From Actinomycetota bacterium (GTDB lineage Bacteria > Actinomycetota > Thermoleophilia > Gaiellales > Gaiellaceae): 35,135 nt of DNA. Shown here piece after piece: positions 1 to 8,394 of this stretch. The notes beneath the pieces were generated by a model. That model saw nothing but the letters and a program-made list of their open reading frames with translations, was not told the DNA's origin and ran no database searches. The stretch covers positions 1-35,135 of the forward strand of contig OMIZ01000166.1 in NCBI GenBank assembly GCA_900299235.1. Direction: 5' to 3'. The translations under genes were made by a program, and so were the position numbers. Positions within the stretch are counted from its first letter, which is position 1, and every line of letters starts with the position of its first letter.

Positions 1-2
1 CG

Positions 3-263
3 GCTGTGGCTCGTGGCGGGTATTGCGCAGCGAAGGGAAATACACGGCTTGATGGTTCGGCGATAACAGCAGGAAGTTTTTTGAACCTTGCGTTCAACCA
101 GCCGCTTTCAGACAGTCACTACAGCGGTGCAACAATCGCGATCTTTGTTGCCGGTAAAGGCCTGACATGTGACCCGCCACCTGCATCGTTCAAACGGAAC
201 GGCTTCGCAAGCAGCGCCACAGACAACGTGCCTGACGGTGTCTACCCGCTCTACACCCCGTAG
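3..263 (+). CDS. C-terminal end of an unrecognised protein (partial)
   Basis: The reading frame is open to the left edge of the window and stops with TAG at 261-263, so this is the last ~86 codons of a longer gene. A GTG at position 6 could be an internal codon or a start. The visible protein is rich in Gly, Ala, Ser and Pro, has two cysteines (one in YCAAKG, one in LTCDPPP), and ends in PLYTP. It contains no motif I recognise. Codon use includes several A/T-ending codons (AAA, ACA, TTT), unlike genes further right. The simple, weakly charged composition would suit a secreted or surface protein, but that is inference only. Confidence 0.55.
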   Translation, partial: AVARGGYCAAKGNTRLDGSAITAGSFLNLAFNQPLSDSHYSGATIAIFVAGKGLTCDPPPASFKRNGFASSATDNVPDGVYPLYTP

Positions 264-327
264 CGTTCGGCAGACCACCCTTCCCATAACCAGCCTGATC
301 GTGAACCACCGGCTGTTCTAAGGCGTA

Positions 328-399
328 TGCCCCCGACAAGAATCGAACTTGTGCACGCGGTTTAGGAAACCGCTGCTCTATCCACTGAGCTACGGGGGC
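328..399 (-). tRNA. tRNA-Arg (anticodon CCU)
   Basis: Read on the minus strand this is a complete 72-nt cloverleaf. The 7-bp acceptor stem pairs GCCCCCG with CGGGGGC and is followed by discriminator A at 328. The D-arm contains AGCTCAGTGGATAGAGC. The anticodon stem GCGGT/ACCGC closes the loop TTCCTAA, giving anticodon CCU (Arg). The T-arm contains the conserved GTTCGATTC. The 3' CCA is not encoded. The 3' end points toward the partial gene at the left edge, which is the side on which integrative elements usually insert. Confidence 0.95.
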
Positions 400-410
400 G
401 TCGGCTTTCG

Positions 411-439
411 AGTCTAACGCCGCGCGGCTGATCTCCTAA
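411..439 (-). promoter_or_regulatory. Candidate tRNA-Arg promoter
   Basis: On the minus strand TAGACT (411-416) is a good -10 match and ends 11 nt before the tRNA 5' end. At 17-nt spacing, positions 434-439 read TTAGGA, a poor -35 match. The call rests on the -10 hexamer and its location. Confidence 0.3.
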
Positions 440-540
440 GGCGCGAGACAGCGTTTGAATCGTGCTACGGCTCGCAGCCCACGCTTCTCCGGAGGTCGAA
501 GCTTACTATGACTGGGTCAAGAAAGAAGGGAGCCTAGCCG

Positions 541-2604
541 GTGGGAAGGATACGTCTCACAGCGAGCAAGACATTTCGCCTCGGAAGCGCCCTCGTTGCG
601 GCCGCGACGCTCGGTGTATTCACCGCTACCGCGGGCTTTTCGGGTTCGCGCACGCCGCAGGCGGCAAGTAGTGCTGGCCCAACGATCGGCGTCGCCGAGG
701 ATGCAATGCAGTACGCCGAAGGCGGTGGCAAGTCGCTGTTCGATCTCTTCGGTGGTGCTCAGCTTGGTGTGGCTCGGCTGACGCTGACGTTCGACGGCAA
801 CCCCGCGACGATCACCAACGCGGCTGGGCTCGACGCGGCTGCTGTAGCCGCAAAGAAAGACGGTATTGCGTTGATGCTCTCGCTCTATCCCGCCTCGGCT
901 CTGGCACCCGACCCGCAAACATTCTGCACCTGGGTTGGCAACGTTGCCGCCCGCTACTACCCGAAGGGCATCTCCCGCTACATCGTTGGCAACGAGGTGA
1001 ACGCGACGCGGTTCTGGTCGCCACAGCACACCGCATCTGACCAGACCGCTGGGCCAGACACGTACGAGCTCACGCTTGCCACCTGTTACGACGTGCTGAA
1101 GCAGGTCAGCAGCAACATCACCGTTGTTGGGATGGGGCTGGCACCGCGATCGGTTGACTCAAACTCGACGCCACCGATCGACTTCATCAAGCAGGTCGGT
1201 GCCGCCTACAAGGCCACCGGTCGCAGTAAGCCGATCATGGACGAGATCGCGGTACACCCGTACCCAAATCCCAATGCGTCTCCGCCACCCGCGCCGCTCA
1301 GCGCGGGATACGTCAACACTGGCTTCTACGGCATCCCGCAGATCCAACGTGTGAAGGACGCCGTCGCCACGGCGTTCGCAGGCACCAACCAGCCGACGAC
1401 CGCCAACGGGCTCGGCATCGTGATCGACGAGATCGGGTACCAATCCGACGAGTCGTCGAACATGAGTGCCGGGTACTCAGGTACCGAGAACTCACCGAGT
1501 GTGTCTGAGGGGACGCAGGCGACATACTACAGCCAGGTCGTGGCGCTCTACGCCTGCGATTCCTCAATCACCGACGTTCTCTTTTTCCACCTCGTCGACG
1601 AGCCGAACCTGAACACGAGCGCGACGTCAGGTGGCTGGCAGTCGGGCCTTGTTCGGCCGGACATCAGTCAGAAGCCTGCGTACGCGAGCGTTGCGAGCGC
1701 TGTGAAGTCGGGCTGTTCCGGAAGCTCGACGACCTCGATACCAACCCCGACCGTCACGTCGAAGAGCACCGTGACGAGCCCGATCGCAACCGTTCCTTCT
1801 CCCGCCTTTATCCAGAATTCGACCGCTGCACTCGCCGGCCTGAACAATGCGCTCGATGCGCTCAACGTTCAGGCAGAGAGCATGCCGGCGCTCTCAACAG
1901 ACGGTGAGGCTTCGACAGTGCTGAGCACCCAGGAGTCAAACGCAGCGTTGAACCGCGTCGCGCGTAATCTCGCTGCGACGCTTGTCTCTTGGGGCGGAAC
2001 GTCGTTCGACTTAGGCAGCAGCACGTACGGCAGCCCCGTAAACCTTCCTACACAGGTCTGGGCGCTCCCCGAAAACGTCCTTAAGGACTCCATGGCGTAC
2101 GCGCTGACCTACGCGCTCCCCGCGTGCGCGGAGATCGACGCGAACGGGGAGGTTGCTCAGGCCCCGGGGTACACCGTTGCCTCGAATCGATTTGGGAGTA
2201 TGTCAAGTTTTTTCGATGTCACTGGACATTGCTGGCCGGTAGGTGGTGGCTATGCGTTTTGCAACGTGCACCTGGAAAACTTGGGCAATCATTCTCGGTC
2301 GATCATGGTCCAGATCAGTGTCGGAAACCTAAATTCATATCGGTATTTGGAAAACGTGCGCCAGCACGGGATCACAAAGAAGAAGCTTGGTGCCTACCTT
2401 GTCTCGTACGGCAAGACGAAGCTCAACCGGGGCCAGCGTCTCCACGGTGTGATGCACCGCAATTTCAAACGGCCTATTCCAGGCGTCTACCGCACGTTCA
2501 TCATCGTGCGGAGCCGGTCAAACCCGAAGCAGGCGGTGGTGCTCTCGCTGCGTCCGCAGATCGTGAAGGCGAAGCGTTCCGACCTTCAGGTAGTCAAAAA
2601 ATAG
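541..2604 (+). CDS. Secreted glycoside hydrolase-like protein (GH-A clan TIM barrel) with unknown C-terminal domain
   Basis: The 687-residue protein starts at GTG 541, 8 nt after AAGGGAG (526-532). Residues 1-45 form a signal peptide: a basic start, then an Ala/Val-rich core ending near AGFSGS. Residues ~47-395 resemble a clan GH-A (beta/alpha)8 glycosidase. IVGNE carries the Asn-Glu pair (Glu152), a likely acid/base, and IVIDEIGY carries Glu297, a likely nucleophile. AVHPYPNPN lies between them. A Ser/Thr/Pro linker (~396-425) leads to a 260-residue C-terminal region with cysteines and a basic end, which I do not recognise. It could act on extracellular or cell-envelope polysaccharide; the substrate cannot be read. 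The part near 2160-2360 is markedly richer in A/T than neighbouring genes. Function is inferred from motifs only. Confidence 0.7.
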   Translation: MGRIRLTASKTFRLGSALVAAATLGVFTATAGFSGSRTPQAASSAGPTIGVAEDAMQYAEGGGKSLFDLFGGAQLGVARLTLTFDGNPATITNAAGLDAAAVAAKKDGIALMLSLYPASALAPDPQTFCTWVGNVAARYYPKGISRYIVGNEVNATRFWSPQHTASDQTAGPDTYELTLATCYDVLKQVSSNITVVGMGLAPRSVDSNSTPPIDFIKQVGAAYKATGRSKPIMDEIAVHPYPNPNASPPPAPLSAGYVNTGFYGIPQIQRVKDAVATAFAGTNQPTTANGLGIVIDEIGYQSDESSNMSAGYSGTENSPSVSEGTQATYYSQVVALYACDSSITDVLFFHLVDEPNLNTSATSGGWQSGLVRPDISQKPAYASVASAVKSGCSGSSTTSIPTPTVTSKSTVTSPIATVPSPAFIQNSTAALAGLNNALDALNVQAESMPALSTDGEASTVLSTQESNAALNRVARNLAATLVSWGGTSFDLGSSTYGSPVNLPTQVWALPENVLKDSMAYALTYALPACAEIDANGEVAQAPGYTVASNRFGSMSSFFDVTGHCWPVGGGYAFCNVHLENLGNHSRSIMVQISVGNLNSYRYLENVRQHGITKKKLGAYLVSYGKTKLNRGQRLHGVMHRNFKRPIPGVYRTFIIVRSRSNPKQAVVLSLRPQIVKAKRSDLQVVKK

Positions 2605-2661
2605 TCCGCTACAGCGGGCTGTATGTCGAAAGTGACAGGTCGGCGTTGGCAGGCACGGGAC

Positions 2662-3933
2662 TTACTCCTCGGCGCTTTGCCGCGCGATTGCGACGAACTG
2701 CTCGTCGGAGAGCAGGCCCTGACGGTGCAACGCATGCGCATGGGCAAGGACGTTCGTTGACCCTGGAGGATGTTGGAGTCGTGCGCGAGCGTCGGCGAGT
2801 GTCCAACCCCCACCGGGATGTTCGAGTGCTGTGCGACGCCGGATCAGCTCGTAGCCGATCACGAAGACCGCACCCACCGCGAGGCGCGGCACGATGCGTG
2901 TGGGGTCGCTGAGGGGCGCAATGACCAGGCTGACGATCCCCGCGGTGGCCAGCGCAATCCAGCCGATCAGCGGTCGACGAACAAGCAGCGGGGCGAGGAA
3001 CGCCCGGCCCCAGTGCGCTCCGATGCCCGGTCCGGCGAGCCATGCGATGCCGACTGTCGCGATGCCCGTTGCGAGGGTCGGCCAGGCAAGCGACGGCACA
3101 AGTGCGGTGAAGATCGCGTAGGCCTGACCTGTGGCGGCACGGTACGGAGAGCCTGCTGGCAGCAGCTGGTCGAGGACAACGGTTCGACCGATTGCGCGTG
3201 CGATAAACAGGGCGATGCCCACGGCGACGAGTCCGCTTCCCGCCCAGGCGAGTAGCCGGCGCCGGTCGCGCGTTAGGGCAAAGGCCGCGACATACAAGCC
3301 GATTGACGCCGCGTAGAGCCACACGCTTGCAGTGCGGGTGAGATCGATCCATGAGCGAATCGTCGACACGTTCGATTCGTCGATCACGTGCAGCTCGCCA
3401 GCTGTCGGTGGCAACTCTTGGCGTGCGAGCGCACCTACACCAACCTGGTCGGCCAGGTTGAGAACGAAGGGGCGGAGCTCGAGGTAGACAGTTTCGGCCT
3501 GTCCGCCACGCCGATCCACGAGAGCGATGAACGTCGTATGTGACCGCAGCACCGCGGCCCGGAACGTTGCGGCCGCCGTGTGTGTGCCAAGGATGTCGGA
3601 TGCACCACGGTCGGCGTATGCCCGGAGCGCTGCGGCGATCGGGTCGGCGAGCGGCGCGAACTGCTTCGGCAGCGTCGCGTGCAGCTCTGCCGAGACGTCG
3701 ACGTGGGCGTACAGCTGATCGACGAGGTAGCCGGCAACGGCCTGGCGCACCGTCGGATCGGAAAGTACGGCTGCGCTTGAGTTGGCGAAGCGCGACGAGT
3801 CGAGCGCCTGACGCCGTGCGAACACCGCGACGAGCGAGAGCAGCGTCAGCAACGTCGCCGCCGCCAGCAGAACGCCAACGGCGATCTGTCGAAACCTGAT
3901 TGAGCTTCCGTGAGTCACTGGGAGTTCGCGCAT
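2662..3933 (-). CDS. Polytopic inner-membrane protein with SHOCT-like C-terminal tail
   Basis: The 423-residue protein has a first transmembrane helix at ~18-40 (VGVLLAAATLLTLLSLVAVF). A predicted extracytoplasmic domain of ~160 residues follows, then about five more hydrophobic segments between ~205 and 360. The soluble tail ends LHRQGLLSDEQFVAIARQ, which resembles the short SHOCT oligomerisation motif found at the ends of many bacterial membrane proteins. No catalytic motif is visible. It is convergent with the secreted glycosidase-like gene and divergent from the DHA2 transporter gene, whose start lies ~110 nt away, so the two may share a regulatory region. The molecular function is unknown. 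Confidence 0.75.
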   Translation of the reverse strand: MRELPVTHGSSIRFRQIAVGVLLAAATLLTLLSLVAVFARRQALDSSRFANSSAAVLSDPTVRQAVAGYLVDQLYAHVDVSAELHATLPKQFAPLADPIAAALRAYADRGASDILGTHTAAATFRAAVLRSHTTFIALVDRRGGQAETVYLELRPFVLNLADQVGVGALARQELPPTAGELHVIDESNVSTIRSWIDLTRTASVWLYAASIGLYVAAFALTRDRRRLLAWAGSGLVAVGIALFIARAIGRTVVLDQLLPAGSPYRAATGQAYAIFTALVPSLAWPTLATGIATVGIAWLAGPGIGAHWGRAFLAPLLVRRPLIGWIALATAGIVSLVIAPLSDPTRIVPRLAVGAVFVIGYELIRRRTALEHPGGGWTLADARARLQHPPGSTNVLAHAHALHRQGLLSDEQFVAIARQSAEE

Positions 3934-4043
3934 CTCCGTGCAGCGTACGCCGCGCAGACCTCTCGGTTCCCGGCACGATACGGACGGTTGCCGTCTCCAA
4001 CTTCAGTCCGACCGAGCTTCGCGTGAGTCGCGAGAGCGGGAGC

Positions 4044-5588
4044 ATGACCGCTTCGCAGCCACCCGACGCGCCCGCCCCGCGCATACGGGTGATTTTCGGC
4101 GCACTGATGCTCGTGATGCTGCTCGCGGCACTCGATCAGACGATCGTGTCGACAGCGCTGCCAACGATCGTCGCCGACCTCGGCGGCCTCCAGCACCTTT
4201 CATGGGTCGTCACGGCCTACCTGCTTACCTCGACCGTGGCCGGCCCGATCTACGGCAAGCTCGGCGATCTCTACGGCCGCAAGCTCGTGCTCCAGATCGC
4301 AATCGTCATCTTCCTCGGTGGTTCGGCGCTCTGCGGCATCGCTGGATCGATGACCTCGCTGATCGCGTACCGCGCGATCCAGGGTCTCGGTGCCGGTGGC
4401 CTGATCGTCACGACGATCGCTGCCGTTGGCGACATCATTCCGCCGCGCGACCGCGGCCGTTACCAGGGCGTCTTCGGAGGTGTCTTTGGCCTCGCGACGA
4501 TCGTCGGCCCGCTCCTCGGCGGCTTCTTTGTCGACAACCTTTCGTGGCGCTGGATCTTCTACGTGAACATCCCGATCGGCGCCGTCGCGCTGTTCGTGAT
4601 CGCCACTGCCTTCCACTCGCAGACAGAGAAGGTTCGCCACTCGATCGACGTCGCGGGTGCCACCCTGCTCGCGGCGGGGCTCACGGCGATCATCCTGTTT
4701 ACGAGCCTTGGCGGCTCAACCTGGGCGTGGGGGTCAACGCAGGTCGTCGGGTTGATCGTCGCGGCACCACTGCTGCTCACTGCGTTCCTGTGGGTCGAGG
4801 GTCGGGCGGCCGAGCCGATCCTGCCGCTCTCGCTCTTTCGAAACAGGACGTTTGCAACGACGAGCGCTGTCGGCTTCATCGTTGGCCTCGCAATGTTCGG
4901 CTCCGTCACCTACCTGCCGCTCTTCCTGCAGATCGTGAAAGGTCAGCCGCCAACAAACTCGGGCCTCGTGCTGACCCCGATGATGCTCGGCCTGCTGATC
5001 ACCTCGATCATCAGTGGCCAGATGATCAGCCGCAACGGGAAGTACCGGATCTTTCCGATCGCTGGCACCGCGTTCGTGACCGTCGGGATGGGATTGCTGA
5101 CGCAGCTTGCGGTCTCGACTCCGATCTGGGTAGCCGCGCTCTTCATGGTCGTCCTCGGGCTTGGGCTCGGGATGGTGATGCAGGTGCTCGTCCTGGCCGT
5201 GCAAAACGCCGTCGACTTCCGGCTGATGGGTGTCGCGACCTCAGGCTCCACGCTCTTCCGACAGGTCGGTGGTTCGATCGGCGTCGCAATCTTCGGTGCG
5301 ATCTTCACCAACCGCCTGGCAGGCAATCTCGCCTCACGGCTCCCGCCGGGCACCCACATGTCGAAGACGGCAAATCCGGCCGCGATCCGGCATCTCCCCG
5401 CGGCTGTCCATCAGGCCTACGCCGAGGCAGTCGCCGCGTCGCTACGGCCGACGTTCTACGTCGCGGTCGCGATCGCCGGGTGCGCGTTCGCCATGAGCTT
5501 CCTGATCGACGAAGTTCCCCTCCGCCGCGGGGGCCACCCTGGCGGCAAGGAAGTCGGCGAAGAGTTCGGCATGCCCGCCCCGGAGTAA
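4044..5588 (+). CDS. DHA2-family drug:H+ antiporter (MFS, 14 TM)
   Basis: I start this 514-residue protein at ATG 4044, preceded by GAGAG (4032-4036). An in-frame GTG at 4023 is the alternative. It has the hallmarks of proton-driven multidrug exporters with 14 transmembrane helices. LDQTIVSTALPTIVADL follows helix 1 (motif D1), GKLGDLYGRK is motif A in the loop between helices 2 and 3, and GPLLGG is motif C in helix 5, a signature of antiporters. Length is normal for EmrB/QacA-type pumps. The substrate cannot be deduced. It faces a Usp-like gene, with a hairpin between them that probably ends transcription. A second DHA2 pump lies at 32221-33675, too diverged to be a recent duplicate by eye. 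Confidence 0.9.
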   Translation: MTASQPPDAPAPRIRVIFGALMLVMLLAALDQTIVSTALPTIVADLGGLQHLSWVVTAYLLTSTVAGPIYGKLGDLYGRKLVLQIAIVIFLGGSALCGIAGSMTSLIAYRAIQGLGAGGLIVTTIAAVGDIIPPRDRGRYQGVFGGVFGLATIVGPLLGGFFVDNLSWRWIFYVNIPIGAVALFVIATAFHSQTEKVRHSIDVAGATLLAAGLTAIILFTSLGGSTWAWGSTQVVGLIVAAPLLLTAFLWVEGRAAEPILPLSLFRNRTFATTSAVGFIVGLAMFGSVTYLPLFLQIVKGQPPTNSGLVLTPMMLGLLITSIISGQMISRNGKYRIFPIAGTAFVTVGMGLLTQLAVSTPIWVAALFMVVLGLGLGMVMQVLVLAVQNAVDFRLMGVATSGSTLFRQVGGSIGVAIFGAIFTNRLAGNLASRLPPGTHMSKTANPAAIRHLPAAVHQAYAEAVAASLRPTFYVAVAIAGCAFAMSFLIDEVPLRRGGHPGGKEVGEEFGMPAPE

Positions 5589-5612
5589 GGCGCGGTTCGG
5601 TCAGCGGGGTGC

Positions 5613-5660
5613 GGCTCGGTCGAGTGAGAGCTGCGCGTGTGGCGCCCCACCGACCGAGCC
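5613..5660. terminator. Inverted repeat between convergent genes, likely bidirectional terminator
   Basis: GGCTCGGTCG (5613-5622) is an exact reverse complement of CGACCGAGCC (5651-5660), with a 28-nt loop. It sits in the 94-nt gap between the converging DHA2 and Usp-like genes. There is no T-run, so it is at best a high-GC, U-poor terminator as is common in actinobacteria. Confidence 0.5.
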
Positions 5661-5682
5661 TCCCCCCGGGATGCGGCGTTCG

Positions 5683-6153
5683 TTACGCCGCGCGCCCCGC
5701 AAACAGCGCGAGCGCCGGCGCCGTGTCGACCACGACGTGCGTGAGGGGCAGGTCAACCGCAGCACGTGCCCGGTCGACAAGCCCACGCTCGAGCCAATTC
5801 GAGCGACCTTCGGGATGGGTCGCGATCAAGACCTCGTCGACGCGCGTGATCTGGAGCGCGTCTGCGAGCGCCTGCATCGGGTTCGAGTCGCCGACCCAGC
5901 CCTGGGCCTCGATGCCCGCAAGCTCGATGCGCTCGATGCAGCGGCGCAGCCGGCGCTCGGCTTCGCGACGCGCGCTGTCGACGTCCGACGCCCAGTGGCG
6001 CAGCCGTGAGTTCAGCGCGGGCGCGACGACGAACGCCTGCAGCGCACCAGCTTCGAGATGACGGTCGGCGAGTGCCTGGTGGATCGAGTCGCCGTCGAGC
6101 GTTTCGTTTGCGACGACGAGAATTCTGCGAACAGAACGATGGTCGTTGTCCAT
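5683..6153 (-). CDS. Universal stress protein-like (Usp/HUP fold) protein
   Basis: The 156-residue protein starts at ATG 6153, preceded by AAGGAG with a 10-nt spacer, which is why I reject the longer reading from 6225. It begins RRILVVANETLDG and continues through LQAFVVAP, then ADALQITRVDEVLIATHP, and ends DLPLTHVVVD. This is the alternating strand/helix pattern of the HUP/Usp fold. The segment THPEGRSNWLERGLVDRAR takes the place of the usual G-x2-G-x9-G(S/T) nucleotide loop, so ATP binding is doubtful. It is probably a cytoplasmic stress or signalling protein. It is convergent with the DHA2 pump and divergent from the NCS1 permease. Confidence 0.7.
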   Translation of the reverse strand: MDNDHRSVRRILVVANETLDGDSIHQALADRHLEAGALQAFVVAPALNSRLRHWASDVDSARREAERRLRRCIERIELAGIEAQGWVGDSNPMQALADALQITRVDEVLIATHPEGRSNWLERGLVDRARAAVDLPLTHVVVDTAPALALFAGRAA

Positions 6154-6274
6154 TGGTGCCCTAGCTCCTTTGCATACGTGGGGGTCGGGGCTCGTCCATC
6201 TGTGTATTCGTGACAAATGCCGCAATCGGATTGCTCGAGAGGGACACCGTGGGCGGCGCTACGCTGGGCGACCG

Positions 6275-7630
6275 ATGAAGGACGCGCCCAACTGGGGTAT
6301 CGACCCCGTTCCTGAACGGCTCCGCCTGCTTGGCGCTCTCGATGGCGTGCTGCTGTGGGCGAACCTCTCGGTCTCGCTGCTCGTGATCGTGGCGGGTGCA
6401 CTGCTTGTTTTGCCGGGCGATCAGGGTGGGCTCGGGCTTGCGCTTCCGTCGGCGTTCGCCGCGATCGTCGTCGCATCGATCGTCGGCAACGTGCTGCTCG
6501 GCGTTGGCGGTCTGATCGGCGCGCGTGCCCGCGTTCCGGCGATGGTCTTGCTGCGCGCGCCTCTCGGTCGACATTGCTCGCTGCTGCCGAGTGTGCTGAA
6601 CGTCGCCCAATGCCTCGGGTGGTCGGTGTTTGAGCTGATCATCATCGCCACCGGCGCCAGCGCGCTCTCGCAGGAGGTGTTCGGTGTTGGGGGACTCGTC
6701 TTCTGGAAGGTGATCTTCGGCGGCGTCGCGACTGCGCTCGCGCTGCTCGGCCCGGTTGGCTTCGTGCGGCGGTACATCCGCAAGTTCGCGATCTGGATCG
6801 TGATCGCGTCGCTGCTGTATCTCTCCTGGTGGTCGCTCCATCGCGGCCATGTCGGGCGACTGTGGGATCAGCCGGGTGCACACGCGTTCTGGGCGGGCTT
6901 CGACTTCGTGCTTGCGAGCATCATCTCGTGGACGCCCCTCGTCGCCGACTACACGCGCTTCTCGCGTCGCGATCGCGACGGCCTGATCGGTGCGGGCCTC
7001 GGCTACTTCCTGCCGTGCATCCCACTGCTCGGGCTCGGGGCTGTGATCGCGCTCTCGCGGCACATCGGCGATGCATCTGGCCTGCTCACGGCGATCGCGG
7101 CTGGTGGAGCCGCGAGCGTGCTCGCGTTGCTCGCGCTAACCGTGGATGAGAGCGACGAAGCGTTCGCCAACGTCTACTCGGCCGGGGTGTCGCTGCAGAA
7201 CATCCTGCCGCGCGTTTCGCAGCGCCTTCTCGTCTCGGCCGCAGCGGCGATCGCGACGGTCGGTGCGCTGCTGATTGACCTGCGCGACTACCAGCCGTTC
7301 CTCTTCTTGCTCGGCTCGTTCTTCGTGCCGCTCTTCGGCGTGGTGCTTGCCGACTGGCTCCGCTCGGCGCGGTCGTACACCGAGGAGCGCATCTTCTCGG
7401 GGCCGGCGTGGCAGCCAGCTGCGATCGTCTCCTGGCTCGCGGGCTTCAGCTTCTACCAGTGGCTTGCCCCTGTCGGCCCCTCGTGGTGGACGCGCGTTGT
7501 CGCGCATGCCCATCCGCATGCGCTGCCCTGGGGTGGGGCATCGATACCGAGCTTCGCGGCAGCTTTCGTTCTCACGTTCGCTCTCGGTGCAGTGTTTCGT
7601 GTGGGTGCGCGCGATACTGCCACCACGTGA
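6275..7630 (+). CDS. NCS1-family nucleobase/cation symporter
   Basis: The 451-residue protein starts at ATG 6275 (KDAPNWGIDPVPERLRLLG). About twelve hydrophobic segments follow. The opening GVLLWANLSVSLLVI, the helix with LRAPLGRHCSLLPSVLNVAQ, and the later SWTPLVADYTRFSR are characteristic of NCS1 transporters (CodB/PucI/CytX type). These take up cytosine, purines, allantoin, hydroxymethylpyrimidine or related compounds with Na+ or H+. It overlaps the next gene, a PfkB kinase, by 4 nt (GTGA), so uptake and phosphorylation are likely coupled. No TPP riboswitch-like element is visible upstream, which weakens a thiamine-precursor role. Substrate unknown. Confidence 0.85.
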   Translation: MKDAPNWGIDPVPERLRLLGALDGVLLWANLSVSLLVIVAGALLVLPGDQGGLGLALPSAFAAIVVASIVGNVLLGVGGLIGARARVPAMVLLRAPLGRHCSLLPSVLNVAQCLGWSVFELIIIATGASALSQEVFGVGGLVFWKVIFGGVATALALLGPVGFVRRYIRKFAIWIVIASLLYLSWWSLHRGHVGRLWDQPGAHAFWAGFDFVLASIISWTPLVADYTRFSRRDRDGLIGAGLGYFLPCIPLLGLGAVIALSRHIGDASGLLTAIAAGGAASVLALLALTVDESDEAFANVYSAGVSLQNILPRVSQRLLVSAAAAIATVGALLIDLRDYQPFLFLLGSFFVPLFGVVLADWLRSARSYTEERIFSGPAWQPAAIVSWLAGFSFYQWLAPVGPSWWTRVVAHAHPHALPWGGASIPSFAAAFVLTFALGAVFRVGARDTATT

Positions 7631-8394
7631 TCGCGGTTCTCGGCAACCTCTCGCGCGACCTGCTTCCAGACGAGCCGCCCAAGACGGGCGGTGGCCCGTT
7701 CCATGCCGCACGGGCACTCGCGAGGCTCGCCGCCCCCTGCCAGCTTTACGTGCGCTGCGCCGACGGTGATCGGTCGACATTGCTTCCGTCGCTCGCGGCG
7801 TTCGAGCTGCCCGTCGAGGTGCTGCCGGGAACGTCGACCGCGACGTTCGCAATGTCGTACGACGGAGACCACCGCACGATGCGCGTCGATGCAATCGGCG
7901 ACCCGTGGCTTGCGAGCGACCTGCCGACAATTCCCACGTCGACCGAGTGGCTGCAGGTCGCAGCACTGGCGCGCACTGACTTTCCCGAGCCGACGCTCGC
8001 TGCGCTCGCGCGTGAGCACCGCCTGCTCTTTGACGGGCAAGGGCTTGTCCGGCCTGCGGCGACAGGACCGCTCGATCTGAATGCGGACTTCGACCGCAGC
8101 CTTCTACGCCACGTCACGGCGCTCAAGCTCTCGGACGACGAGGCCGCGGTGATCGGCGATCCTGAGGCGCTTGGTGTGCCTGAGCTGCTGCTCACCTATG
8201 GCTCGCGCGGCTCGACGATCATTGCGAACGGCCGGGTTGAGGAGATCTCGGCAGATCCCGTCGTCGCCGACCCGACAGGATCAGGGGACATGTTTGGTGC
8301 GGCGTACCTCGCAGCGCGCGCCTCTGGCGAGCGGCCGGGTGAAGCAGCCCGGCGCGCAACCGAGCTCGTACACCTGATCCTCTCCGAACAGTGA
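7627..8394 (+). CDS. PfkB-family carbohydrate/nucleoside kinase
   Basis: The 255-residue protein starts at GTG 7627 inside the stop of the permease gene (GTGA overlap). It is shorter than typical ribokinases (~300). The N-terminal GGGPFHAARALARL is the substrate-binding Gly-Gly motif of the family. VVADPTGSGDMFGAA near the C-terminus is the PfkB signature, with Asp221 as catalytic base and the anion hole at GSG. The lid region appears reduced. The family phosphorylates sugars, nucleosides or hydroxymethylpyrimidine with ATP. Its position between an NCS1 permease and a BNR-like gene suggests it traps the imported compound in the cytoplasm. The exact substrate cannot be assigned. Confidence 0.85.
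   Translation: MIAVLGNLSRDLLPDEPPKTGGGPFHAARALARLAAPCQLYVRCADGDRSTLLPSLAAFELPVEVLPGTSTATFAMSYDGDHRTMRVDAIGDPWLASDLPTIPTSTEWLQVAALARTDFPEPTLAALAREHRLLFDGQGLVRPAATGPLDLNADFDRSLLRHVTALKLSDDEAAVIGDPEALGVPELLLTYGSRGSTIIANGRVEEISADPVVADPTGSGDMFGAAYLAARASGERPGEAARRATELVHLILSEQ

Noticed and set aside
2609-4084. A 491-codon frame on the minus strand spanning the SHOCT-tail membrane protein gene
   Set aside because: It is the shadow of the 2662-3933 gene in another frame: Arg/Pro/Ser-rich, no fold pattern, no motif.
3938-6061. A 707-codon frame on the plus strand over the first DHA2 gene
   Set aside because: It is a GC-rich shadow frame with very high Arg content, while the DHA2 frame has clear motifs and helix pattern.
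6154-6274. Possible TPP or other riboswitch before the NCS1 permease
   Set aside because: No conserved riboswitch core could be drawn in this 121-nt gap between divergent starts.
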